From assembly GCA_000827265.1 (NCBI GenBank), contig KN834874.1, positions 1 to 64,000 on the forward strand: 64,000 nt of DNA, in the 5' to 3' direction. Positions 22,510-34,049 of this stretch are shown piece after piece (within the stretch, counting starts at the first letter, position 1; the number at the start of each line of letters is the position of its first letter). The notes under the pieces are model-generated. The model had not been told where the DNA came from, did no database searches, and saw only the letters and a list, made by a program, of their open reading frames with translations. This DNA comes from Collybiopsis luxurians FD-317 M1 (lineage: Eukaryota; Basidiomycota; Agaricomycetes; Agaricales; Omphalotaceae). A program made the translations under genes and the position numbers.

Positions 22510-24369
22510 ATGTCTACAACATGCGTTGCAACTTCATCCTCGCTAGCGCAAAGTCGCGGGTCTGGAACCTGTAAGTTCCAGCCTTCCCCCGAACGAATTT
22601 GGCAGCTTGACCCAGCAGAAATAGACAACAGCGAGCAAGAGCGGCAGGAATACTGGGAGGTTCGCAAAGAAAAACGCCCCGAAAATCGAGTCAGTTCCCA
22701 ACATCTTCAGCAAAATTTTGACAAAGAGGGACTGAAATCTATCGAACCTGATAATAATACAACCCCACTGGTTTGCACCAATGCCAGCTCGTCGGGTACG
22801 CAAGATCGTTTACATACTACCATTAGCCCGCAACTGAATAAATCGCGATTTTAGATCCTCCTCCTCCATTTTATGGTGGAGCTCGTGGTACGCCGTTGCT
22901 CCGTATGGCATGGGGCTCATGAGTCTGAAATACTCTTAGCGAACCAAGGAAACCCAGGAAGTAATGAAATTGATAAAGCTGAGTCTGACCCATCTGCGGG
23001 TGAAAGGGTGGTGAGCATTCTGATACCGTCTGAGCTTCTGCGAGTTTGTAATCGTGTCTTCAAATGGTTCCTCAACAGTTTGCGAACTATGAAAAATATG
23101 ACCATCTGAATGGCGAAGTTGCGCCCCGCGAAACTGATATCCAGAGTCGTGAGCAACTTGAACGAGTCCTGGCACAGATGGTACAGATTGGTGCTACATT
23201 TCACCTCTTCAAAGAACAAGCTCAAAAATTAATCAAAAAAGAGCAAGATGATCTGGTGAGTGTATAGCTTGAGCGAGAGCACCTATTTAATTCACCATAC
23301 TTGGCAGGAGCTATTGTGTCGAGCTCTGGACAATGCGAACAACCTTGACGCTCTTGATACCGAGGCAAAGCTCTTTCCTGAGCAACAGATTTCGGGAATT
23401 CAAGCAGGACCAGAAAAAATCCAACAAGACCGAATCATGCAATTGCAAGCCAGAGAGGCCAGGGTCGCGGTCAGAGAGGAGGATGTCGCGGTCAGAGAGG
23501 AGGATGTCGCGGCCAGGGAGGAGCATCTCGCCCTTGAGGAGAAGCGTTTGAAGGAAAAAAACGCAAGTGTCACCGCAAGAGAGGACGACGTCGTGTCCAG
23601 GGAGAAGGAAGTCGCGGAAAGAGAGGAGGATATCGCGACCAGAGAGGCATGCATCAAAGACGATACACAAGTTCCATACTCTAGTTTTGCTCGACGAAGA
23701 GCAGAGCTAGAGGATATGGCAGCTAAACAGAGGGAACAAGCAGATGCAAGACAGGCGGAATTAGAGCGGCAGGACAAGGAGCTCGACATTAGGAGAGAGG
23801 GGGTGCGGAGAATGGAAAAAGAAATAAGGCTCAAAATAGACCGGCTGGATGAAGAGCGAAATGATGTTTCGGAATCGCGACTGAAAGCGGCGGACAAACT
23901 GTTCGAAGATCTGAAATTGATTTCTGCCATGAAAGAAGAGCGACTTGCAGAGCAGATCAAAATCGATGAAAAGGACCTGGAGTTAAAAGAGAAAGAGCGA
24001 AGGATTGGTGTCAAGGAAAAGCAGCTAGAACAGCTTCAAAATATCATTGCCGATTATTTACGGCAACTGCGCTCCAGAGGTGTCGGTGCTCGGGAGTCAG
24101 AAGCAGTAAGTGCTTACCTGCCATTTAGGCTTCGAGGTGGTAATTCAGATTGACTTCGGATTTATTTTTTTTTAGGATGAATCATCTGCATCCCATCCGA
24201 CTCACCCTCAGTGAGTACGAAGTATCAGCGCTCAGCTGAAGATGGGGTAACTTAAGCAATTTTCAGGTTCTTTCCCGGGGCTGGTCAATTTTCGTTCAAT
24301 GCTCAGGCTATTTATATGGTCGGTCAAAATCTGTATGATCATCTTCGTGAATTCAATCGGCTGAGATAG
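22510..24369 (+). CDS. Heptad-repeat protein with C-terminal NLR-type motif
   Basis: The 5' end is uncertain. A frame from 22,510 (ERIWQLDPAEIDNSEQE) resembles exon 1 of the giant paralogue. From 23,064 the gene reads VPQQFANYEKYDHL ... KKEQDDL, ending at GTGAGT (23,256). The main exon 23,308-24,105 starts ELLCRALDNANN at the same intron position as in the paralogue. It then gives about eleven heptads (AREARVA, VREEDVA) and a charged coiled coil to RARESEA-like sequence. Small exons follow at 24,176-24,210 (DESSASHPTHPQ) and 24,267-24,369, which encodes FFPGAGQFSFNAQAIYMVGQN and stops at TAG. The last intron is phase 2. The frame is open from 23,064 to the end. This is probably a cytoplasmic coiled-coil protein acting through its end motif (inference). 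Confidence 0.75.
24267..24369 (+). other. Terminal motif exon FFPGAGQFSF...IYMVGQN
   Basis: After a phase-2 junction (CA|G) the exon encodes Q-FFPGAGQFSFNAQAIYMVGQN and about a dozen more residues. The equivalent exons at 48,781 and 54,441 follow phase-2 introns too and encode LFDRPRHFSFKGRSIYVVGGD and FLPGASHFSVTGNILMIGQN. Both NLR genes of the window begin with a related motif. Confidence 0.65.
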
Positions 24370-24870
24370 GGGGAGGCGGAGAGACCAAGATTACATCCTT
24401 CGTTGGATATCACCTCTCTACTGCTAGCCCTACAGGGCCAGAACGAAAGGGTAGTCACTAGGCCTAGTGATTCGAGGGCTCCGAAGGCCCAGATGGCGAG
24501 TCCTTCGAGCTTCAAGGTTGAAATGCGAGTAGAACTATCCAATCTGGACCATGCCGGTTGGCATCGAATCAGGACGTAAGGGACGTCATTTGATCTGTCC
24601 TCCCAGAGCACCTCGATCTCCTTCTCCAACATGGGCTCAATAGGCATCTCCGTACCGGGGAACACTCAGTTACCAGGCCGGTTATCAACTAGGTGAAATG
24701 CGAAAGGTCATCGAAGTGCGCTTAGTTGGTATATCACGATACGAGACTACCCTGGAGCTTGGAGGAATTCCAAATTAACTGTCTTTATCGATGCGACTAT
24801 CAGGATAGGGATAGAAAAAGACAGTGATCACACGTGTACCGATACACCACTACATAGCACTATTAATGCA
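24370..24870. other. 3' flank and spacer
   Basis: No gene is recognised. A perfect 14-base palindrome CACTAGGCCTAGTG lies at about 24,456-24,469. Confidence 0.35.
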
Positions 24871-24879
24871 TATGCACAT

Positions 24880-25690
24880 TCACGATATTGCCCAGGTACT
24901 CTACAGCTTTTGAGATTTCTTCAAAACTGGTTCCTGTTCCGAGCTCAGTGTTTCTGGTTCCTCCATAGCCTCCTTTTAGCCTGCAGTCACAGCAGGAGAA
25001 GAGGCTTCCAATCTTGACGCGGGTAGTTGTTCCTGAATTAGGGTTTCCTTTTCCTTCGCTTTTCTTGCGACTCTGAAGGCTCTGCCGGTGCGGCCCTAGC
25101 ACCTGTACTCCTCTTGGATTTTCATGAGCTCCCTCCATCCAAGCTACTCAATCACCTCGTAGTATTTTTCGAGTAAAATGTGGTCATCGTCTCGGAAGCC
25201 AAAGTCGCCAGCGAGATCGAGGTTGAGGAGGACTGGAGGGAGGACGTTGAGCCGGTGACGTTGAGCTCTCTAGATGATCCTTTTGAGTCGGTATGAGTCA
25301 GCAAGTGTTGAGGTAAACGGGCAAAAAATGATACACGCGAAGCGACTTACACCTTCAGGCAACATCCGGTTTAACGGATCTCCTGCGTCCCTTCCTCTCA
25401 TATGTTAGAACGACCTTGTCTTTAGAAAAGCGCGACACCATCTCTTTGATCTTTCTGTCATCAAAAGGCGTACAGCATTACCGTGGGCTTCGATGACTTC
25501 GTCTGCAGGTAACCACCGCTCGAGGACTCATCGTCCGAAGATGTCGGTATTTTGCATGAACCACATCAGAAGAGGGATTGTTTGGAGAAGAGACGGATGA
25601 AGTTGAATAATCGGGTTGGGCAGAATTTCCTGGGTAGACTTCATGTGCAAGGTTACAAGACGAGGTACAGATCTCTTACAGAAAAAGCTG
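24880..25690 (-). pseudogene. Hst2-class sirtuin relic, R2 copy
   Basis: Pieces align with the R1 and R3 sirtuins. 24,905-25,000 matches the C-tail. 25,140-25,230 reads NLDLAGDFGFRDDD, from the NAD-binding C-terminal part. 25,350-25,480 covers the zinc-site region (CATCCGGTTTAACGGA; ATCTTTCTGTCATCAAAAGGCG). 25,500-25,640 covers the TQNIDTLE region (GATGTCGGTATTTTGCATGAA; GGGCAGAATTTCCTGGGTAGA). It is the most decayed copy, with deletions and stops throughout. Confidence 0.65.
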
Positions 25691-28600
25691 CTTCTGAAAA
25701 CACCCTGGAACTCGGGTTAAGGGAGGTTTGGGTTCGCGAAAATAGCCTAGGTTTGAAGTCAGAATTAGACAACGTTTGTGGCATGAGCGTAAAATCAAGG
25801 CTATAGCTAAACTGCGTCCTATTCGAGTCGCCGGAGCGGTCGTAAGTTTAAACATTGCGCTTTCACGTGATCCCTGAACGACTCTTACCTCTTTTACCAC
25901 AAGACTGCCATCACTTGAAGCTTGCTTGAAGCCTACCAAAACCTCGTTTCGTTGGCCCCTCCTGGGTTAGAGGAACTGGGCACTTGGACACGCAGCAGCC
26001 TAGGATGCTCTCATACTCGACACGCTCAGATTTTTCCTAAGGGCTACCGGTATCGGAGGTTGGAAAATCGAACAGAAGCTCAAGTTGAATCTGCCAACGT
26101 ATCGACTTATCTCCAGACGCGACTCTAGATAACATAACTAACCTCCTATAACCTCTGGCCCATTACTCCTCAATCATTCTTCGTTGATGAAATCCTGTCT
26201 ACATTCCCTCCACCGTAATACCCACTGGTTCCATGCCTCCGGTACCGCCAGTATAGCTATGACAGGCTGGAGACGAAATCTAAAGGGTAGTGACACGCAT
26301 CAGAGCCAGGCTATTAAGGAATTAGGGAACCCAATGTCTCGTTGAGGGAGACGAAAACTGAATCGGATAAGGCATGAAAATAGACGGAGGCGAGCTGCTG
26401 CCTCAGGGGGCCCCAGGTGATTGTCGGTATGTGACTTTCCTGATTGAGGCCTTAGAAGGGCGTTTAATGTTAATTTTATAGACAGTTGTATACGTATGAA
26501 TGACTCATTAATCTAGTACTGTTTCAAGGTATCAACTCACACACTTTTTGTGAGGCTTTGTGATGTTCGGTCCCGACATCATAATCTGTCTTGAACGAGT
26601 TTTTACTTCTTGCAGGACGCTTATTCCGATCGACTTCTAGCTTTTTGGCCAAGAGAGACTCTACTTGGGCTCCACTGTTAGGCGATCACCGCTTTTTCAG
26701 CTGGGAAAAGTATAAGTAATCGAAAGCCTGAGAAAGAAGAACACATAAAGTTTGTTGTCTTTCTCAAATTTTCGCTTCCAGATGCTACTTTGGACTCTCA
26801 GTCCAGATCTCACATCACTAGAAAGCTGCAAAACCGAATGGATACCTCACCTCCGCCGCCCGGGCTCTGGCACATATCCGAACACCGCACCAGAAGGCTA
26901 TAAGTAGCCTCCATACAACTTCCGGTCCGTTCCTCGATCCCCACACTCTCTCCGTGGATGATTGCTTCACCTTTGCCGCTCCCTCTAACATTCACCCGGA
27001 AAAGTAGGGAGAGAAATGGGCGACAACGGAAGAGAAGTGAGCATCCAGCCTTTATTATTTCTAGCGAAAAGTCCTAACGAAATCTTTCACTGAATAGGAG
27101 TTGACATGCAACCGAGAGCACAACTGCATTGATTAGCACCACAGTTGGTTTATCAAAGAAATCTGACTTTTAACCTTCGCATGCTTCCAGTCTCCCTCGA
27201 ACGCTCTGCTTTGCTGTATCACGAAAGAAGCTTAAGGTCTAGAGCGCGCACAGACGGCGTAAAGAACGAGTCCGTGTCGAAGGCGAATGGGGAAAAGGCC
27301 GAGACCGTCTAATGGAGGGTATCGAAGAATGAAGGCAAAGAGCAACGGAAGTCAATCAAGGAGAAGGACAAAATAGGTGTTTCATCCCCCCTACCCCGGA
27401 GTCCCTGGCTCTGGTACGTTTCCGAACACCACGCCAGGGGTTATAAGTAGCCTCCCAATAACTTCTTGCCTATTTCTAAATCCCCTCTCACTCTCCATCG
27501 ACGAAATTCCTTCACCATTTCCACTCCTCTAACATCCACCGTAATACCCACCGGGTCCGGAAGTTCTCCGGTACAGCCTCAACAGGCGGGAGACGAAAGC
27601 CAAAGGGTAGCGGTACATGCCAAAGCCAGGTTATCTGAGGCCTTGGGAAGAGTCTGGCGATGCTCGGCTCGTCGAGGGAGACAGAGATTGGAATCCCATT
27701 TGGGACAATTAAGACATCGAAATAAAGGGAGGCGAGCTGCTGTGGCGCCGGGGTGGGGGCGCCACATGATCATTGGTGTGTGGATTTCTTCCTTGATGGT
27801 CTTAGGAGGGTGATTAATGTCGATTTTATATACGTAGCGATGACTCATTAATCTAGTACCGTTTCATGGTATTTTTGTATCAATTCACACACTTTTCATG
27901 AAGCTTTACTCTCGGCCCCGACTTGAGCGAGTTGCTCTAGCGTTGTTGGGGATTATCCATTCCTGTCGATTTCTGGATATGGGTGGCTCGTACTGATTGT
28001 GAAAGAGTTTCTTCGGTGGCGTCTATGGAGCCAGCAGTTGTAAAACCTTCCTTTGGTTCCTTGTACTTGTTCGTCGATTTCTCTCGCGTTTTCTTCCTTG
28101 GCCAAGAGAGGCCTACGACGATCATGGTCAAGTACCGGCTCCAAGCCCTCTGTATCAACGAGTCGCAAAAGCTTCTTGACAACACCGCTCTTTCCGGGGC
28201 TAATTTTGCAAGACGAAAGAACCGAATTGCGATCCAGTTCGCGCGCTAATCTTTGGAAGTAAATACATCGCCTGTCAGTCTAAAAGAAGTTAGTGATAGT
28301 GACCAGCGACTTTAGATATGGTAGGTATTCGAAATTGAAGCAACGGTCTTCCGATATTGATTAAATTCTTTTACCTAGCTTATAGAAATATGAATCGAAC
28401 CAGTTTCGACTCCCACAATCGCCTACAGATGCTACTGCAGATTTGCTTCCAAACCATAAGCACACGTTGAAGAGGCATGCTCGCGTTGTCTTAAAATTAG
28501 GGTAATTGAGAAGCGGCGGAGTTGACGACATATCTAAGGTGTGAAACCAAAGATGGGCGGCATTTCCCAAATTTCTATCCGCACGCGCGCGCGCGCGTTG

Positions 28601-29270
28601 AGGCCATAATTGGCTTTTTTTGGGGACCGTTGTAGGTTATAAATGAGGAGGAATATATGTCTCTTCTAGTTTCTGATTTTCATCGGAACCACGCACGGTA
28701 GAAGCAAGGAAGGAGGGTGAGTGTTAGGCATCATTTTCAAGCCCGAGACCGACTCGGACCTGAATGGTTTTCATGCACGGTTTGCTTGGTGAAGCGATGC
28801 TTTTGTATCATCAGAATGATTCGTCGAGTTCGTGTCGTTCAGTCTGGATCCCGAACTCATGCTTTCCATGCTCGAACCTGAGCGTGTCCTGAGATTTCTT
28901 CCTGTATCGGTAAATGATGCTGTATGCTTGAAAAAATGTACGACCCGCTCAACAGCTTTTTAATCTCTCGTACACGAACCGGGCCAAGAAGGGATGCTAT
29001 GTAGCTCCGCCTCGAAAGGATAGCATTCTCTAGCGAGAGCAATAAGCTCAAAAAATTTATTCCGAGAGATTAAAAAGATTGGACAGGTACTTGCAACTAA
29101 TTTGCAAAAGGGAAGTGCTCATATACTCTACATTATATGGCTGGGGTCAAGCTTCAAGTTCTGAATCGCCGAAATTTCAGGCAGCAGGAATGTATCTATT
29201 GTCAGTAACACGTCACGCTCTGCTCTTGGTTGAGCACAGAAACTCTTTCTTTTATGATGGTTGATTCTGC
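25690..29270. repeat. Mosaic repeat R2, non-sirtuin part
   Basis: 26,040-26,200 matches 51,555-51,660 and 52,375-52,440 (ACCGGTATCGGAG; CCTCCTATAACCT...GGCCCA). 27,390-28,290 matches 12,690-13,500, and 28,300-29,050 matches 13,540-14,290. Minus-strand frames shared with R1 are LVDTEGLEPVLDHDRRRPL (about 28,165-28,110) and SVGDCGSRNWFDSYFYK (about 28,430-28,380). A (GC)n run lies at 28,583-28,598. No known coding family is recognised. Confidence 0.75.
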
Positions 29271-29737
29271 TCAAGCTACAGTAGAGCTCCTCCGGTAGAG
29301 CCTCCAAAAATCAATTTGCATCGGCCGAGGATGTCGACCGGGTACATGAGCCAGACGACAGCTCTAGCAGCTCAGGTCATCTTTGATCAGACCGTATACA
29401 TGTGTAGTGAGAAGAGAGGACGAGCCGGTTACAGCGACGGGTTTGAGGATGGTCGATCTGCGTATGAATATGAGTTGAGTGGAGAACAAAGGAAGGGTGC
29501 TCACGAATGATAATTAATCGCCTTGACCATGTCGCATTTTGCAACGCACATACACATAAGCAAAGTGCTAGTTCCCCCAAAGCTTGGTTGAAGAGAGCAT
29601 CAGTCGGAGCAGACGAAAGAACCTTGCACAAGCAAGAGATATATCATTGCTTATAACCAGTGGGAATTTGGAATATCGTTTTGTAGTTTATCCAGAAACC
29701 TCTGAATACGTAAGCCGAAGCGGGAGAGGGAAGCCAG

Positions 29738-30041
29738 CAGGGAACACTCACCGACGACACCATCGCCAGTAATCTACCGGACAACCTCGCACAGGAAAAT
29801 TTGACGCCACTAGAATGGCATGCGTTCATCACAAACGATCTCCAAGCCGGTCTCGGACCTATAGAGATGTGAGTTGCTGAACGCGACGAAACTGACGACG
29901 AAAGACTCACGAAGCAGTGAAACGATTTCTGTGGGCTCAGCCCAGGCAGTACAGGTAAAGGTATCCGAAGCATCGATATATGGGCTCGCAGAAGAGGTGC
30001 GCGGGGGGATGGATAAGGACGGAGATTATGCTGGGGGTTGA
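29738..30041 (+). CDS. Small unknown gene, two exons visible
   Basis: The frame reads LTDDTIASNLPDNLAQENL, continues LEWHAFITNDLQAGLGPIE and reaches GTGAGT (29,869). A 49-nt intron ends at GCAG (29,917). The frame resumes ETISVGSAQAVQVKVSE, continues SIYGLAEEVRGGMDKDGD, and stops at TGA (30,039-30,041). The two parts join in frame, which supports a real gene. A possible upstream exon at 29,316-29,510 (YSDGFEDGRSAYEYE) is on the same strand. No family is recognised. Confidence 0.45.
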
Positions 30042-30207
30042 GACAAAACGAGATCGGTTTTAAAGCGAAGATCAATCAAGCAACGGGTGCTAACAATGTG
30101 ATCAAAAAGTGGTCGAAGAAAAGAATGTACGATCATGACAGCAGCCAGATGAATACTATACACAGAATCAATAGATAAGGATGGTCACTGGATCCTTCGG
30201 AGAGCGA

Positions 30208-30220
30208 ATATATAAAAAGG
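30208..30220 (+). promoter_or_regulatory. TATA box of the NACHT-ankyrin gene
   Basis: ATATATAAAAAGG stands about 35 bases before the first downstream ATG (30,244). That ATG begins a three-codon frame (Met-His-Pro-stop) whose stop overlaps a second ATG (30,252). It is a possible upstream ORF ahead of the main start at 30,402. Confidence 0.5.
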
Positions 30221-30401
30221 CGAACGAGACTGCTGTTTCCAGGATGCACCCATGAGTGATTCACAGCCTATGCAGTATGTTGATCGTGTATGTTCCGAAT
30301 TATAATTGCTCATTGTATTGCAGAAACTTAGTCGTCAATAGAAGGTGATAATGATGGTTGTAGTTACAAGAGTAGCCATCTGAAAATCGCATATAATTAG
30401 C

Positions 30402-33400
30402 ATGTTTCCAAATGCTTCTCATTTCACCATCAATAATTCAACGTTCACTGTTGTTTGTAAGTTATACCCTCTCATTGACAACAGGCTCTCATTGGCTCTG
30501 GCCTTTAACAGCGAATGATGAAAGGGAAAAGATTCAAAAGTGGCTAAATGCTCCTGATTGTGCCACAAACTTTCAGACTGCAGATGATAAAAGAACCGAG
30601 GGTACTGGTCAATGGATCCTTGACCATCCTGAATATAATGAGTGGAAGCAAAGCCCAAGTTTACTTTGGATTCAGGGTAAAGGTATGGGAAAATGTAGAT
30701 AGCACAGTAGGTTGTTGCTGACAACCCATTGAAGCTGGATCCGGCAAGACTATTTTAACGTAAGTTTTATGATGAAATTTGACAGCATTGAACTAATTCT
30801 ATGCTAGCACTACAATTATTGTGGACCTTAAGAAAGAAGCCCCAGACAATGGCTGGTATCACTACTTTGATTCTCGTGATAATACAGGGCAAAAGTCTAC
30901 ATTTCGGGGCTTCCTATTATCTCTTCTGGATTGGACTGGCGCCAATAGCACAAGCATCCATCCTGCATTGAAAACATTGTTTGACCAATGCAATAGGCAA
31001 GGCCTCACTGGATCTCTACCTACTGTAAAAGAATTAGAAAAAGCATTGAAAGAAGTCTTTAAGACTATCAGTGGGGGCTATATGGTCTTGGATGCCATGG
31101 ATGAATGTAGTGAATCCTTCAAGGTTGTGAAATGGTTGAAAAATCTGCCTAAGCAGTTTTGCATCTTTGTTACAAGCCGCTACAGGTCAGAAGGGAGATT
31201 ACAGAGAGATGCTTTGAAATTTCAATGGATAGTAGAGCTGCAAAAATTGATGAGGATATTGGGGTATATCTGGATCAAGAAATGGAAAAATATAGTTTTA
31301 AAGGAGCTCTGAGGAATGAAGTCATGAAGACTTTAAAGCGAAAAGCACAGGGACAGTAAGTTGTCAAGAATGTGGTACATCATTACTGTTGTTCTAAATT
31401 ATATGCCCACAGATTCCGCTGGGTAGACTGTCAGCTGAAGGTACTTGAAGAATGTGGGACTGCTGACACTGTTCATGAAGTTTTGGCAGATCTGCCAAAA
31501 GACCTGGAGCAAACTTATGAGAAAGCAATGGAGCGGACAATGAAGAAAAGGACCAGGGACAATGCTCATCTTCTTCTCTTGTGGCTTCTATATTCATTTC
31601 AGCCTGTGAATATTGAAAAGGTGGAAGATATTTTGAGAGTAGATTTGAAGAATGATGATGTGAAAGAAAACAACGAAATGGATGCCAATATTCATTTACT
31701 CATTGATTCCACTCTAGTGACAGTGGATACACATTCAATTGTACAAGTGGCACATGCTTCTGTGAAAGAGTTCTTGATTGCTCAATACAATTCATCTCAC
31801 ACTGCCGGATTAGTTGAGATTAATGAACTTCTGGCTCACGAAATGATTGCCCAAACATGCATAATATATTTGATGAAACAGATTGATATTGAAAAATCTA
31901 GGGGGAGTTATTACAATTCCTTGCGGTATTACGCTGTGAAAAACTGGCCGAAACATGCAAAATTTGTTGAAGCAAAAGATCAGAGTTGCCTTCATCTTAA
32001 AATACTAGAATTTGCTACAAGTGGAATACTATCTTTTCAGAAATGGCTTAAAGATGAAAGATTTTACAATAGGGAGCGTAATCAACCCCCAATTTTCCAT
32101 TTGATATTTAATGGGTTACTGACAGCAGCTCAGGAAATGATCAATTTCTGCAGTGTGAGTGATTTGAAGGCAGCACTCTATGCTGCAGCAACATATGACC
32201 ATACAACCATTGCTGACAAGATACTCAGTTGTGGGGTTGATATTAATATGGAGATCAGCAGATATGGGAATGCCCTTCAAGTTGCTGTTGTCAAAAAGAG
32301 GGAGAATATGGTAAATTTTTGCTTGAAAAAGGAGCTGATGTCAATGCTCAGGATGACTCATCCTGCACTGTTCTCCATGTTGCTGTAAATGTTCAAAATC
32401 AGGCCATTGTTAAGCTGTTACTGGAAAAAGGAGCCAATGTCAATGCTCAGGGTGGCCAGAATGGCACTGCCCTTCAGGCTGCTGTTACGGCAGGAAATGA
32501 GGCCATTTTAAAACTTTTACTTGAAAAAGGAGCTAATGTCAATGCTCAGGGTGGCCAATATGGCACTGCTCTGCAGGCTGCTGTAGCCCAAAACAATGCA
32601 GTTATAGTGAATATTTTATTTCAGAAAGGAGTGGATGTGAATGTTCCAGGGGGCTTTTATGGCAGTGCCCTTCAGGCTGCTGCTGCCCAAGATAATGAGG
32701 CTATGGTGCAATTTCTACTTGAAAAAGGAGCTGATGTCAATCTCCAGGGTGGCCACTATGGCAATGCCCTTCAAGCTGCTATTCCCAGTGGAAATCAAGC
32801 ACTTGTAAATCTTTTACTTAGCCAAGGAGCTGATGTTAATGTTTCAGGCAGCTACTATGGCAGTGCCCTCCAAGCTGCAGTAGGCATAGGCAGTGAGACC
32901 CTGGTAAATATCTTGATTAAAAAAGGAGCTAATGTCAATGGGGTTGGAGGTTATTTTGGCAATGCTCTTATGGCTGCTATAGTCAATGGAAATGAGAAAT
33001 AATCTCAATTTTACTTGAAAATGGAGCAAATGTCAATGCCTTGGGTGGCCAGTTGTTAGGACCTTTACTACCCTTGTTGTTAGAAGCTTGTAGCAGGTTC
33101 AATGAATAGAAGGTAATTTATTATACCACAGCTGAGACAGAATACGCAATGGGGAGTTGCTACATATGACAAGTGATCAAGTCCTGTACAGTTTGGGTAT
33201 TGGATATAGAGGAATGATCCTCGAGTGTCGAATAACAAATCTAGTAGCTCGGTGTGACTAGAAATTGTATATCGAAAGAACTTGTTAAGATGGTATTAAC
33301 AAGGGTTGACTCAGGAGGTTCATGACTTGGTGTCCGTTTACCCTACAAGACGGAATATTCAAAAGGCTACAGCAGTCAAATAGTCTTGTTGATCAGTTCA

Positions 33401-34047
33401 ACAAGTGAGAGGTAGATATGCCAGTGACTCAGTGTCAATGGGGTTTGCTTGACTCGGTGTTAAGCAGAATAATATTAAAGACTAGTGAACAAGAGAACAG
33501 AAACAGCACAGATCAAGATAGTTCAGGTAATAACAGCATTATTTTGAGAGATGTAGGTACAAGGCTTTTATACTCTGCGGGAAGACATGTGGTCTTGTGA
33601 ATAGAAGTTTGGAATGAGCAACTGGTTAGTTCACCTTGCAAAACATGTGTCGGATTTGGGGAGTCTGGATTGATTGGTAGAACTATTATTGAGTCGTGTG
33701 GTGAGTGTAGTGGTTGGAAAGAGCGGAAAAAATAGCGTAGGGCATAACACCAGTATGGCAATGCCATTCAAGCTGCTGTGGCCAGAGAGAATGAGGCCAT
33801 AGTGCATATTTTGCTTCAAAGAGGTGCTGATGTCAATACTCAGGGTGGCAAGTATGGCACTGCCCTTCAGGCTGCAGCAGCAAATGGCAATACAGCTTTA
33901 GTAAATCTTTTGCTTGAAAATGGAGCTGATATTAATGCTCAGGGTGGCAAATATGGTAATGCCTTTGAAGCTGCTATAGCCAATGGAAATGAAGCTCTGG
34001 TGGATCTTTTACTGGAAAAAATAATCAATATCAATGCTTTTGCTTGA
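30402..34047 (+). pseudogene. NACHT-ankyrin NLR, interrupted by frameshifts and a solo LTR
   Basis: Exon 1 encodes MFPNASHFTINNSTFTVV. A 55-nt intron (30,457-30,511) follows. Exon 2 has IQKWLNAPDCATNFQ and GTGQWILDHPEY, a typical region ahead of the P-loop. Walker A (GKAGSGKT) is assembled across an intron (GK at 30,682, AGSGKT from 30,735), and Walker B is YMVLDAMDEC. A linker region ends with VQVAHASVKEFL. Ankyrin repeats of the LLLEKGANVNAQGG type run from about 32,200 to 34,047. One-base breaks lie near 31,215, in a T run at 32,316 and near 32,998. A 696-bp solo LTR splits one repeat. Without these breaks it would be a standard STAND sensor of heterokaryon-incompatibility type. In its present form it is broken. 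Confidence 0.85.
33054..33749. mobile_element. Solo LTR inside an ankyrin repeat
   Basis: A 696-base block begins TGTTAGGACC and ends GGGCATAACA (5-base inverted ends TGTTA/TAACA). It is flanked by the 5-base direct repeat CCAGT (33,049-33,053 and 33,750-33,754). Removing it with one CCAGT rejoins G-G-Q-Y-G-N-A of the ankyrin consensus in frame. No coding part of a retroelement is present. The length suggests a Gypsy- or large Copia-type LTR left after LTR-LTR recombination. Confidence 0.85.
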
Positions 34048-34049
34048 TA

